Shown here one piece after another: positions 23,578 to 34,586 of a DNA stretch of 64,000 nucleotides (position 1 is the first letter of the stretch; each line of letters opens with the position of its first letter). This DNA comes from Collybia mongolica (taxonomy: Eukaryota > Basidiomycota > Agaricomycetes > Agaricales > Clitocybaceae): contig JAAXNY010000017.1 of NCBI GenBank assembly GCA_013420905.1, forward strand, positions 682,001-746,000, written 5' to 3'. Both the position numbers and the translations under genes were made by a program. A model generated the notes under the pieces. That model worked only from the letters and a program-made list of their open reading frames with translations, did no database searches and was not told where the DNA came from.

Positions 23578-25600
23578 ATGCCCAAATCCTTCTTTACATT
23601 GTTTGACCCCCTAGCAACTCACAATACAGGTGATCCAATTGATAAACAGGATGATTTACAAGCTATTGTTTTCTATTGCAAATCACAGTTCCGGGTGGCT
23701 TTACCTGCTATTGCCCGGGCCTCCAGTGCTGCCCGGCAAGCATTGCAGGTAAATCTTTTCAAGGAATTGGTATGTGGCAGTCATATTGCACTCAGCTACT
23801 CAAATCTCATGGGAACTTTAGGATTTTGTTCTGGCATGTATCGGATCAGCTATGGCCACTGGCCACATCCTGATCATCCCAGTCCTTGTATGATCGCTTG
23901 CCACTGCTCGGTCCCTCACATCCTGAAATCAAACTGTTTTTGAGTACTCAGAAGATTTCAAACTATTACTTGATGCCAGCACTGAATACAATGATCCCAC
24001 AAGGATCGTTGCAAAAAATTGGCTATCTTGGTGGGAAGGCCAGGCCAAAGTAGCATCTGAATCTCGCTACATCAATAAGACAACAATCACTGAGGCACTC
24101 CAGTTTGATACAGAATACCGGCCTAGACATGTCCCATCTGCCTCACAATCCGCCTTTACCTGGCCGGACACGGCCAATCACCAGCCAATTGGCCCACCTG
24201 CAGACCTTTATGTCCGTGGTCTACTGCATCGGATTGATGCTCATTTAATATCACAACATGCACACAATAGGCTCACCATACGCCGAGCTTCTGGCTTCAA
24301 TGAGCTCTTTGAAGCCGCTGTTCGGAAAGAGACTGAATCTGACTTCCAGGACAACCCTTTGCCAATGCGGCAACGGCCTACACTTGGCACAACTATCACA
24401 GATACAGCCCATGCTGAACAACACTGGCTAGAGGAGGCACCCCTCCTGAAGTGGACTGCCAGTGTTAGTCTGTCTGTTGAAGATGTCTGGGGGCTGGTAC
24501 GGCCCACTGATCGCAACCTTGAAGGACCACATTCTGGCTATGATGGTAGCCTGGCCTCTAGTGCAGAAAGTGGCAGTTATTCTGAGGCCAATGAAACACT
24601 TCCTAATGACATGCGCTTTGGTGAACTTAGTGAGGATATTCGGCATCCACCAGAGTTACCACCCAATGAAATACCAGTTCACTTCTCTCTCTGGCCTTTG
24701 AGGTTTGGGAAATTGGGCCACACAGGCAAGATTCCATCTGGACAGCTCCCAGTGCACATTCCTGGGGCACGTGAAGAGGGGCCACAGGTACCAGCCTCCA
24801 TCATTGTAGATGGTGATGATGCTGGTGATAGAAGGAAGGCCGTTCCGCGTGGCCAGCGGCCTGGCCCAGCCACTTCTGGCTGTTCGGCAGTTAGCACCCC
24901 ACCATCTGCCTCCAACATCCAAGCTATGGGATCAGCTGAGCACGGTAGCCCTTCCACCCCCAAGTCTCTATTCAGTCGCATCTGGCCAGCGCCAGCAGTG
25001 CCATCTCTTCGCTCACCCGCCAGCCACCAATCTGATGGCCAATCGCACAGACATGCCACTGTCTCAGAAGCTGCTGACATTAATTTGATATCTTCACATA
25101 GTGGCACGTTCAGATTGAGCAAAAATGCTGACATGGCCACAACATCATTGGCCGGGGCAGCCATGAACAAGGTATCATTGACTGATGTGGGTACTGCGGA
25201 CTCCACTTCACTGGACATAGCTAAAGGGGCCGTTGCTGTGATATCATCTGATGAAGAAGGCAGTGCCTGCTCTGCTCAGGCAGACATTGCTCTGATATCT
25301 TCAGATGAGGGTAGTATGGACTCCGATGGGCCCATAGCTGGGGCAGACATTGCCTTGATATCATCTGATGAAGAAGGTAGTGCTGACTTCACTCAGGAGG
25401 ATGTTGCCCTGATATTGTCAGATGATGAGGGTACAGACTACAGTGGGCCAGCCATAGCCAGGACAGACATTGCCCTGATATCATCAGATGATGAGGGCAG
25501 TGCAGGTGCAGCAGGAACTCTTGTAGTTTCAGGTCCGTTCAATGCTGATTCCTTTCCATTTGTTACTGATGACTGGCTTTCATCCACTGGTTTTGAATGA
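23578..25600 (+). CDS. KDZ passenger protein with tandem SUMO-interacting-motif-like repeats
   Basis: The N-terminal exon starts at 23578 (MPKSFFTLFDPLATHN) and ends at a GTAAAT donor near 23,750. The frame that ends at 25600 can be followed back to about 23,942 (EYSEDFKLLLDAS), where a one-base shift separates it from the preceding frame (PSHPEIKLFL), so the gene may be broken or contain an unrecognised intron. The middle is Ser/Pro-rich. The last 130 residues hold five close copies of a hydrophobic core plus Ser-Asp-Glu: AVAVISSDEEGS, DIALISSDEGSM, DIALISSDEEGS, DVALILSDDEGT and DIALISSDDEGS, with a sixth degenerate one (DINLISSHSG) upstream. This is the form of type SUMO-interacting motifs. 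It has no enzymatic motif and follows the transposase in the same orientation. Confidence 0.6.
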
Positions 25601-25917
25601 GCCAATCCTTGTCTTTGTAGCCTAGTATATCTATCCTCTTTGCCTACCAATCTTTACAACCGTGCTTTATTTATGTATTTTGTTGGTCCTTAAAGATGAA
25701 AATATGAACCTCAATACTAATGGCTGTATGTCCAATGGCTACTGGCCATGTCCGTTGGCCGTATGTCCATTGGCCATGTGCCGTCTGCCCGTTGGCCATG
25801 TCTTGTATCCCTTTGACTATAACAATTTTTGGCCATACCAAAAGGATATATATATGCCATGCCATAACCCATAGCTGACTGCTTGACTCATTTGGCTGTG
25901 CATGGTCTACATGTCCA

Positions 25918-26066
25918 GTGGATTTGTATGGTACGACTACATGTAGTTGTACATATTTGGCAGCGGTTAAAAGAAGCTCTAGCGGGCCGTATGATACACT
26001 ACATTGTATACGCCCACTAGACCGTATGGTACGCTACATTGTAGCTTACCTACCTGGATGGACAAG
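25918..26066. repeat. Repeat with CTACATGTAG core
   Basis: Phrases such as GTATGGTACGACTACATGTAG, AGCGGGCCGTATGATACACTA (each seen partially) and CACTACATTGTA have counterparts at 54,640-54,800, there with CpG replaced by TpG or CpA. It ends exactly where the large repeat unit begins. Confidence 0.5.
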
Positions 26067-27521
26067 GTATGTGGGGTTGGGGCTAATTCTGAGTATTTAT
26101 TACTCACAATCTATTTACAGCATGTGCATCAACATACGCCCCCAACACGAAACTCGGACACTACTAACCAGAATCCTACCGAATCAACTACTGCCATATA
26201 TCAGATGAACCAGATCTTCGAGGCGCGAGGATGGAGCGTTAGCTACTGCTATGCATACCCGCTCGCAGTCCTCATCATTGAAACCCAACTGGCGAGGATT
26301 CAAGGGACGCCGGGGTTGATGTTGAGCGCGTGAGATGGAACTCGGGGATTTCAGGACGGGTAGTAAACGCATATTTTCCCGACGATGGGCTCGTGGAGTT
26401 GACAGAAAGGGGCCGCCTCCATGGATCCTGACACGACAAGGAAGTTGCAGCACAGCGCAAGATATCGACGCATGGGTGTCAGAGGATATGCGCTTCGCTG
26501 CTGCCTATCATCAATCCGACTGAAATCCCCAGCTGCGTCTGAAGTCGAGTCGTCTATGACATGGTTCTGCCCAAAGCGCCGTGAGTTTGTAACAGGGCCC
26601 TTGTCGTGGATGGGCTGTTAATATAGAATTTGTGGCGAGATCTGGCTAGTTCTCATATACAGATTCTTTTGAACACTAACGTCTCAAATTCTCTTAGCCT
26701 TGCATACTATTCAAATCAAGTTCTTCCAGCTATTTAATTCCGATTTTCCACGGCGACAGATGTACTTTTGATACACCTGTGCCAAAAACCACAGATAAAC
26801 TCGGATGTGTGTATGCGCGCGCCTCAAGCGGACCGACACCGGGGAAGCCCTGGGTACCGCGCTACTGAAAGGCGAGAGATTGCCCGGCCTGATCCATCGT
26901 TTCTCCTTGTGAACGATCGCGTCCAGGTTGAAACAAAACTCGACAGTGAACTTGGAATATTGGGGGGAATATCGATAAACATGACCTCCCAACTGCCCAT
27001 CCTCTTTTCAGGTTTTTTCCTCTGACATCAGCCAGCCAACGACCCTAATGTTGTTACGTGCCCAGGATAGAGCTTGAGGGATAACCGCGGCGGAGTCCTA
27101 TGAGTGGTAAAAACGAGATCAGCTTCGGCTCTTAGATCTTGAATATGACCTCAACCCGGGGCCTGCATCTTCGAGCAAGGTGAATTGGCGAACTATTCTC
27201 ATGCGGCATGGGAAGGTCACCTGCTAGGCGCGAGATAACGTTACTGACGTTTATGGCATTCGTTCTAATGCAAATCTGATAGCAAAATATCTTTCTCTAT
27301 ACGGCTTGAATTGGATACACGTCGAAATCCGTGCTTCACTGTTACTACTTCGGTTGGGCTTTCCCATATGTCCAAACATATTCCCCCCACGGCCTCCCAT
27401 CCTCTCTCTTGATGCCATTGGAGAATTCATCCAAGTCTAGTCGCAACTCCCCAACATGCTCAAAGCCCGCTTTCTTGAAAGCTCCCCATCCGCTGTCGCT
27501 CGAGCTCACCCATGTGAACAC
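26067..27521. repeat. Repeat unit A, copy 1 (1455 bp)
   Basis: Nearly identical to 34587-36042 and more distantly related to 36588-38050, all in the same orientation. It starts with GTATGTGGGGTTGGGG, which looks like a splice donor; a CTAAT and a TTTACAG acceptor follow at 60 nt. The frame after that acceptor (starting VHQHTPPTRNSDTTNQNP) is kept in both close copies. The 3' end lies inside the GNAT gene, so this copy contains the last 59 or so codons of that gene. Copy 1 is probably the source, because only here is the GNAT gene whole. Confidence 0.85.
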
Positions 27522-28070
27522 TCCTCTCTCGCGGGCTCTCGTCAAGCCCCAGCTAATCAAGTGCGAACCCACGCCCTTGCCCTGCCAGTCCGGATGCACA
27601 GAAATGGCGGCAAGGATCATACATTCAGTTGAGTGGTCAGGCATGAATCTCTTTCCCCACGCCTCCACATCTGCGTTCGTAATCTCTTTCAACCGCTTGA
27701 TCCCTGGAGGCTCTGGATCCACGCCATGAGTATCTGTTTCTTCCCCGATCGCAACTGAAGTTTTCGGTGGCGGATCCTGAACGTATGTTTTCCACCCCTC
27801 TGGCAGCTCCAGGTCAAAACCATGCCACCCCCAAGCGGACCATCCGACGATTTCGTCATTGATAGTCGCCCTGATGACCACGCACTTCTTCGCGGATGAT
27901 ATCCAGTAACGCAATCCGTCGGCCATGCCCTGCTCTTGATTGTGTGTAGGATAGGCGACGGCCTTGAGTTGGGTGTGGGCATCAGTCGCAAACGCGCTTG
28001 TGAATATTGAGGCGAGGCGGGGAATATTAGAGAGGATGGCTGGGGAGATGGATATGGTGGGTTTTTCCAT
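27345..28070 (-). CDS. GNAT-family N-acetyltransferase
   Basis: Transfers an acetyl group from acetyl-CoA to an amine. Intronless, about 241 residues from MEKPTISISPAILSN; an in-frame upstream Met at 28175 would add a 35-residue, Thr/Pro-rich segment without conservation, so the shorter start is preferred. The acetyl-CoA binding motif A is clear: ILAAISVHPDWQGKGVGSHL, the Q-x-x-G-x-G pattern. A strand follows (VFTWVSSSDSGWGAFKKAGF) as in motif B. It ends EYVWTYGKAQPK. The 3' part is shared with repeat unit A and occurs truncated at 35.86-36.04 kb. It is divergent from the hydrolase relic at 28262. The substrate is unknown. Confidence 0.85.
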   Translation of the reverse strand: MEKPTISISPAILSNIPRLASIFTSAFATDAHTQLKAVAYPTHNQEQGMADGLRYWISSAKKCVVIRATINDEIVGWSAWGWHGFDLELPEGWKTYVQDPPPKTSVAIGEETDTHGVDPEPPGIKRLKEITNADVEAWGKRFMPDHSTECMILAAISVHPDWQGKGVGSHLISWGLTRARERGVFTWVSSSDSGWGAFKKAGFEHVGELRLDLDEFSNGIKREDGRPWGEYVWTYGKAQPK

Positions 28071-28261
28071 GTCGTTGCTCTGGGGTTGCTTTGTATTGAT
28101 ACGGAATGTAATGAGGATGAGAGGGCTCGGTGTCGGTGAGTGCGTGCACACGTGATGGGTGGTGACACGAGTCAAGAAAGAAACGGCACCGCGATGTACC
28201 TTGTGACGAATATAACTCTCGCAATCATAATGTTCGGTTACGGGGAGATTAGGCGGAATTC

Positions 28262-28461
28262 ACGTTCCTACATTGGTAATCAACCGCCGTACTGACATCT
28301 CGATGGACTTTGTCGTCAAACCACTGGCTGAAGGCATCAAAGGTGCTAAGTGGGTTACTTTCGAGGAGTCTAGTCATACACCGATGTGGGAGGAACGCGA
28401 GAAGTACACGCAAGTGCTTGAGGATTTCTTGGTTGGTAAACCTGTAAAGGAAAGGTCTTGA
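28262..28461 (+). pseudogene. 3' fragment of a proline-iminopeptidase-type alpha/beta hydrolase
   Basis: Only the last 65 or so codons are present: VPTLVINRRTDISMDFVV, then GAKWVTFEESSHTPMWEERE with the catalytic His in SSHTP, ending at a stop at 28461. The family (L-amino-acid amidase / proline iminopeptidase) is normally about 300 residues. No nucleophile Ser elbow or N-terminal half occurs upstream, so this is a relic. Confidence 0.75.
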
Positions 28462-29895
28462 GTATTTCTCGATATAAAAGTATATTTATCACAACGGCTG
28501 GCCAGTCACAAGCGAAAAATGACCCACCACTCGTGCCCTTCCTACTCTATCATCCGACTACCGAAGGGTCCATACCTCAGGGAGGATTGAAAACGTTGTA
28601 TTTTGACGTTTATGATCGGTAACGGCTGCTTAAATTCGCTCGCACCGACCAACGCCTAAAAGGTCCAGCAATCGGATGTAGCTGTGGTAGGACTGGGGTA
28701 AGAAGGGTATTATTAGGTTGGCGGCAGGGTTCATCAACTCATAAGTTTCTAGAAACATCGCCCAGTCCGTTCACTCGAGGCAATCGCGGAATTGAATCAA
28801 GCAGAGGAGCATAGGCGAATCACTGGTGCTAAATGATGTTAAGAGAGTGTTAATCCTCAAACGCCACAACATAGCACTGAGAAATCACCTGTGAATGTGA
28901 CCGGCGAGCTTCCCCGCGGGTTGCTGAAGTCTCAAGACAGAGTACAGAAGCCCATATAAGAACCGATCGAGCTCTATGATACCGTACAGACAGGAATCCC
29001 AACCCATGGGCTGCCAGCCGCACGATGAAATGCAACTGACACTTTGAGGAACTCCCGAATGCAGAGGGTAACACACCTTGGGGAGTGAGTAATCACACTG
29101 CTGCTCCCCCTCACGCCTTCGCAGGCGATCCTCAGATGCAACGGACAGCATTGGTGCCCATCACACCCTCTAGGATTGTGCTCATCAAGGTCTACAATGA
29201 GAACGTACTCGCCTGAGAAACCAGAGCACCTGATGCAGGATACTAGCTCTCAGAAAGGCGATTGGGCCAAGGCGGGTCTAAGGCGATGGTCGCGCGGCAT
29301 GGCGGGCGTGGCGAAATTGGTGTGGCGGGTTCATAGACTGATGCGACCTGAAGATGACTCAGTAAAAAGGAGTGGTTATTGAAGAAATCACTGACCGTGT
29401 AGGCTGAGGCGCACTCATATAGAGACGAAGATGCGAGGTTTGTAAGGATAAAATGGTACTCGAGTGGTGGGCGGGTCCCAAGAAGCAAATATAGCGAACA
29501 GGGTTCGAAGTCGCGGTTAAGTAACCGCGAGCACGTGACCGGAAATTGGTTCGAGTCAGCCATGGGCAACCCAGGCTGGAATAATATAAGCACCCGTCTG
29601 TGATTAGACTGAAGGCCCCATCGGAATTTTGTAACACTTATGGTATGTAGTCATAAGCAATACTGTATTTCCAAATCCTCACTAAAATCGACATTTAACT
29701 TGGATACGGGTACGAGGTGTCTAGTGTCTCGTTTCGCGACCTTAGGTATCGTTATTTTTTACGGTGTGTTCTGAGTGCTTCAAGTAAATTTATTCAGTTG
29801 CTTGCGACTATGACATGGACTTAGATCTAGTCATCAATTGATGCAAAAAAAAAAAAAGAAAAAGAGCGGATAAGTCGTATTACTCCCGCTGGCCA
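28462..29895. other. Intergenic, no gene recognised
   Basis: Several short frames but none with family motifs or consistent splice sites. A 12-nt A run lies near 29,845, just downstream of the copper radical oxidase stop. Confidence 0.45.
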
Positions 29896-32049
29896 TCATG
29901 AGCGGAGTGGGATTCCCTGATCCCTCACAGGCGGTGCCTTTCCGTCCCCAATAATTACTTGTGCCCCGACGCTCGTCACCCCGTCGATTGTCAAAAAGAT
30001 GTAGCCTATGCATTTCAAGGTCAGCGAACATTCGGGTATAAATTACGAGAAGAGCGCACCAGGGCCTGGAGGGAAAACGCGGTTATTTGGAGGAGTGGTG
30101 ATAGTGATCGACTTGCGGTTGCGCGCGAGTACAGCGCCCATAAAGACGAGGCGTGAGCTTGAGTGGAAGCCGTGCGAGGAGAAACCAAGATCCATCAAGG
30201 CGACTGGATGTTGCGGTTACTCAGTCTCCAAGTTGATGACATGTGCGACAGTTTAACAATACCTTGTACTTTAGCAGTATCAATACCAGCAGGGATATCA
30301 ACAGGAACAGTGAAAGCATGATTGAACGGGATGAGTTCTGGAACGTTGTGCAGGGCGGGGCGTGCGACGCTCATGTATGGAGGATTGAGGAATTCAACAC
30401 GGAATTCTCTGTATTGGAGATAAAGTTAGGGAGAAGCTAGATGGGCATGGGATGGAACTAACGAATGGAAGAGCGTGTCGTTGACAATACCACTATTTGG
30501 GTTCGAACCTGCAATGAAGATATTTCTGGGAGGTGTTCAAAATTGATGGCAAGGCCATTCACAGCAGTGGAACAACCCACCCGCTTGGAGTCAAAGTTAC
30601 TGTTGAGTGGTATAATCGCGCGATTTCTGATGCGGGCATTCCCTGATTGCTAAATCTACTCCCAAGCGGTGCATCAGGTGTGTACAGCACGGGCGTAAAT
30701 CTTCAAAACAGCTATTAGTTACCAGAAAGCATGTGTAAAATCAGAAAACGCCGTTACATACGCAGGATGATCTGCATTCGACTGTCCGATGGGATCCTTG
30801 GTTGTATTATAGGCTGAATATCCAGTCTGCGCGCCATTTATGATCAGGACTTTCCCATCAGGCATGAGTAACATCTCAAGCAAGACCCTCCCCTCTAGCA
30901 TCCTCTCCACGACCCAACCTTGAGCAATCCCTTCCGGCGTGAGAGTAATTCGGCTGCACTGATCAGAGGCTGGGTCCTGTGAAGACAGTTCCTCGGGTGG
31001 GATGGTATCACTGGTATTCGTCCCGCCGCACACGAGGACCTCGGGAGTAAAGTGAGGTGGGCTCAGAGGAAGGAGAGTTGCAGTGCCATCAAAAGGATTG
31101 GTGATGCGTACACCGTTGGGGAGGTCAGGAAGGCGGGTCTCGGTGCCTGCTTCGATATCGTAGATGATGGATTGGTTGTTCGCAATCATGAAAATTTTGC
31201 CATCAGGGAGGGCAAACACTCTGGCCAGATGTCTTGTCAGTACTACCAGGTTTTATGCAAGAGGACGGTGACTCACCGAGGGAAAAGGTTTACGGGGAGA
31301 CTGCGTTCAAGGAAGGGCGAGGGACGAGGGACTCCATCATCCTTTTTTGGGAAGAACTCAAAGCTGTTCACCGGGTCTATATTATAGAACGGTTGAAGTT
31401 CGTGCATACCGCCTACCACCATCTATGACGGCATGGGTTCACATAAGGACATATGACTTTTTACAGTAGACAAACGAGCTCACTAATGATCCATCGAAGA
31501 TGCGCAATGAAGAAGGATACCATCTGTTCTCCGCGAGATGCAAGCTCTGAGGGTCCTCAAATACAGTGCACCCCGTCCCAGATGGGTTTGTACATGGTTC
31601 GAATACTCTGATGGTCATGCGGCCGTCCGTGTCTGGTTCGGTCTCTGGACTCTCTACGTCCTGTCCTCCGACGCTAACCTTTTGGTCAATAAATCAGTGG
31701 CTCGAGTCTATCACAAACATGTGGCGGGTACGCCAGATGGGCAAGAAGTCCTCACCATGGAGCCGTTGCTCAAGTGCCCACCACTCGCGCAGAAAGTGTC
31801 CGAGCGCAGGTCTAACGGTGTAGCTTTATTCGTTTCAAAGTCCCACAGGACACCCCAGGCACCATATCCGTTGATTTGGAGCGGGTCATTTTGCACACGG
31901 TCAAAGAGGATTGCAAGAGTGGGAGATACAACAATGGCTTCGAGGGCAACAATTCCGGTGGTTCCATTCTGAACGAAGTGCCAGTCTGGAGGATTTGGAC
32001 CCCCGGAGACCAAGAGAGGAAGGAGCAGGAAACTTAGCAAGGAACGCAT
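29896..32049 (-). CDS. Glyoxal-oxidase-type copper radical oxidase, secreted
   Basis: Extracellular enzyme that oxidises aldehydes to acids with production of H2O2, typical of wood- and litter-decay fungi. About nine exons with short introns. A signal peptide starts at [16 protein letters not shown]. The catalytic Cys of the Cys-Tyr cofactor is in SDTFCASGG, the cross-linked Tyr in ENRWYPSS, the axial Tyr and Cu-ligand His in [10 protein letters not shown], and the second His in [10 protein letters not shown]. Kelch-like blades ([21 protein letters not shown]) lie between. The C-terminal domain reads [13 protein letters not shown] and ends [13 protein letters not shown]...IPLRS with stop at 29896-29898. 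Introns that had seemed to truncate the frame (for example after TPSG and after PPGPG) resolve with all blocks in phase, so I consider the gene intact. The Met at 32049 was preferred over an upstream Met because it begins the signal peptide. Confidence 0.88.
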
Positions 32050-32660
32050 TGTACCGACGATGAGTTCGCAGGTACTTCTAATCCCGTACACTTTTATATA
32101 CGCCACATTCAGTTTACCTCATACATACATGCGGCTTTTCGCCTTCAGTTTCCACAGTTGTGGGGGCGGCACACCAAAGAAAGGAAAACTTCGAAATGTT
32201 AAAAAAAGCGTGGTCTTTTCGTCGTTTCTGGAGTGGGATCGATATGCCACTCGTGGATTAAGACTTGTCAAGTGCGCTGTGGGTCAAGAAAATTCCGGCT
32301 CTCAGATGCAAGGCTATTTCTGTATGTATACCGTTAAGCCAGCACGTAATTATGAAGAGTGATGTCACTCTTACCGTGTGTTGCGCCTGCGAGTGAGATA
32401 AGCCGCCTTCATAAGTTATGTATGTCCTAACATTCGAGTTTTCCCAAGTGGCTGGTACAAGCACTTGTATCAAGCAATGTCTGTTGACAATCTCGGGGTA
32501 ATTGGCAGCTGATCGGAAGTATCTTGGGTTCGAGAGGTTCGTCGCACACGGTAACCACTAGTACTTCGTACTGCTGTGTCCGAATCAAAGTATCTGATCC
32601 TAACCCGTGTAAAACGTAGTGTTGTTTCTTGATAGAAGATTATTTTCTGGAGGACGCATG
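32050..32660. other. Upstream region of the copper radical oxidase
   Basis: Presumed promoter; TTTATATA lies about 45 bp upstream of the chosen start. No gene recognised. Confidence 0.4.
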
Positions 32661-33060
32661 GTCGCTTCAGAGCAGTTCAATCCTGGACACCGGCAAGCAT
32701 TTGCCAGTCACAACTCCGCACACATGTACAAACCACCATGTGATCATAGGGGTCACCTGATCATGGCTCACAGCGATCATCGCAAGAATCATCGTGCATC
32801 GGCAACTGCTGACAATTTTCTCCAAAACAAAACCGGATACAACCTGAGATCCATTACTCGTACAGACAGTGGTCTGAGACCACGTCAAGAGACGTCACGA
32901 TATTTACCACGAAACTTCATATAGCACCCGAGGCACTCCATTAACCTGCAGTAGAGAGTCATTTTGAAACACGGACAGAGAGGATGGGCAAGATAGTTTG
33001 AGGGCTAAGGTTCCCGTTCTACTTTGAACATAGTGCCAACCTTGGGAAGACGGGACAGCA
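32661..33060 (-). pseudogene. Decayed 5' part of a second copper radical oxidase
   Basis: The minus-strand translation at 33,045-32,925 reads WHYVQSRTGTLALKL, then SLSVFQNDSLLQVNGV, matching [15 protein letters not shown] and [16 protein letters not shown] of the intact gene just downstream. A further match (CTSNGSQVVSG against [10 protein letters not shown]) lies near 32,850. Frame breaks separate the pieces and no continuation exists. It is an inactive tandem copy. Confidence 0.6.
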
Positions 33061-34586
33061 GTGGCTTATAGCGGAGAAGTGAAAGCTTGAGAGAAAAAAA
33101 GCAGTGTCATGATAACGAAAGTAATACCAGCATCTCAAAGGCCCCTCAAACGCCTTCGGTATATGTATCAACTCGATTCCCATAGCTGTGAAGAATGAAA
33201 GATAACAAATTAGGGCTCGAGTGGGAAGATAAGGAAGAATCAGTGCAACGTGAATTCGCTTTCCCAAGTTCGTGTGCTTTATGACTATATTTAGAACGAG
33301 ACCTTTCTTCGGACGGATGTTCAATATCTTCTGCGATTCATCTGCTATAACTAGATGTGCCGGGTTATCATTTTACTTATTATCCCGAATCTGAATATAT
33401 CAGCAAGGAACTCGGGTCATAGGATGGCACAACGCCCCTCGAACTCGCCATTTAGTACATGGGGTCTTTCTGAGTAAACGCTAGACTTCGATGGTTGAGC
33501 AGTTTTCTGGGATTTCCATCGAGTTTCGGGTTATGACCCTATTGAATCGCCGAGGCGAATCTAGTCAATATGCATTCAAGATGTTATAAAAAAAGCGCAC
33601 TGGCACATGCCCACTCTGACTTGGAACTCATGACACACAATGAGATATCATGTGCAAATGGAAATAACGCTACTGGATATCCAACCTGGGCGAAAAGGAG
33701 TCAAGAACCGCTTGTTGAGATTCAGAAAACCCGGGGAGAAAGTACACCGACAGGAATTTCAAGCCGAGCAAACGGGCTCGGGAGTCGGGGAGATCGAAAC
33801 TCACGCGGATTTTATTCTTGCTGATGGATCGGTCACCAGGTAGAAAGCCGATGCATTCGTTGCTTGAAGAGAATTTTGAATGCTGTTGACTGAAAGCACA
33901 TAATCCTGCGTCCGAGAAAGTTGTATGTCATGCCCACGAGAAGGCTTGGCAAGATTATAATAACTCTGTTCTCGAAATCAATGGTGACCGAATGGCGTGC
34001 GGGAAACTGTCGAAGGGTCAGAAAGATCGAGAAGTAATTTAATCGGAGAAAGTATAGCGAATGGGTTATAGACCTTGAACGTAAAAGATACATAGGTAAT
34101 ATAAAAAGTCGGAAAAAGATGAAAGTGAAAGTGAAAGTCCCCACGATTGCGCTGGGCAGCGGCTCGTGTACTGGTCGATTAGAGTTACTGATTCCTGCCA
34201 ATTGCAAACCTTTCGTTGTCGCGCTGTTTTTGCGGTGATTGCCTTGTCGGACATTCAAAGTAAAGGCGGACCCACCTCGTCTGAGTCTCAACCCCTCCCG
34301 GTCCGCCCTGTTAGCCGCACCAGCAACTTATTTTGTATTCTGTCACAGTTGGGAATTCATACATTACATGAAACCACTCATAAATCCCTCATATTCACCC
34401 TCTCCCCCACTGCTTGAAGATGTGATTAGGTTTGTTCTTGCACTATCTATTATATCACTCAAGCCATCTAGACTAGACCATACAAAGGGTACTTCAACTC
34501 TACAGACAGTTTGCCCATGCGTAGCCCGTCAAATCTACTTCCCTTTCCCGAACTTGTGTTTACTGTGCTTGCAACGGTCCCCTTCA
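33061..34586. other. Intergenic, no gene recognised
   Basis: Non-coding by eye on both strands. The last 20 bases before repeat copy 2 contain GTGCTTGCAACGGTCC, which recurs at 48127-48143. Confidence 0.45.

Larger units (their letters stand above)
15890..25880. mobile_element. KDZ-type (Kyakuja-Dileera-Zisupton) element with passenger genes
   Basis: The limits are approximate, set by where the recurrent words CAATCCG / CAATCCA / GGATTGG and GGCC-rich phrases begin and end. Inside are a decayed KDZ transposase (+), a minus-strand passenger gene, a proline-rich ORF and an acidic passenger gene. KDZ elements of mushrooms are known to be large and to carry additional genes. Terminal repeats and target-site duplications were not identified. 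Confidence 0.55.

Noticed and set aside
24359..24516. Minus-strand frame over the multi-SIM gene
   Set aside because: It is antisense to a clear repeat-containing frame, with no motif of its own.
30719..31219. Copper radical oxidase appeared truncated after DHPAYVTAF
   Set aside because: The frame continues through an intron into [12 protein letters not shown] and the C-terminal domain to 29896.
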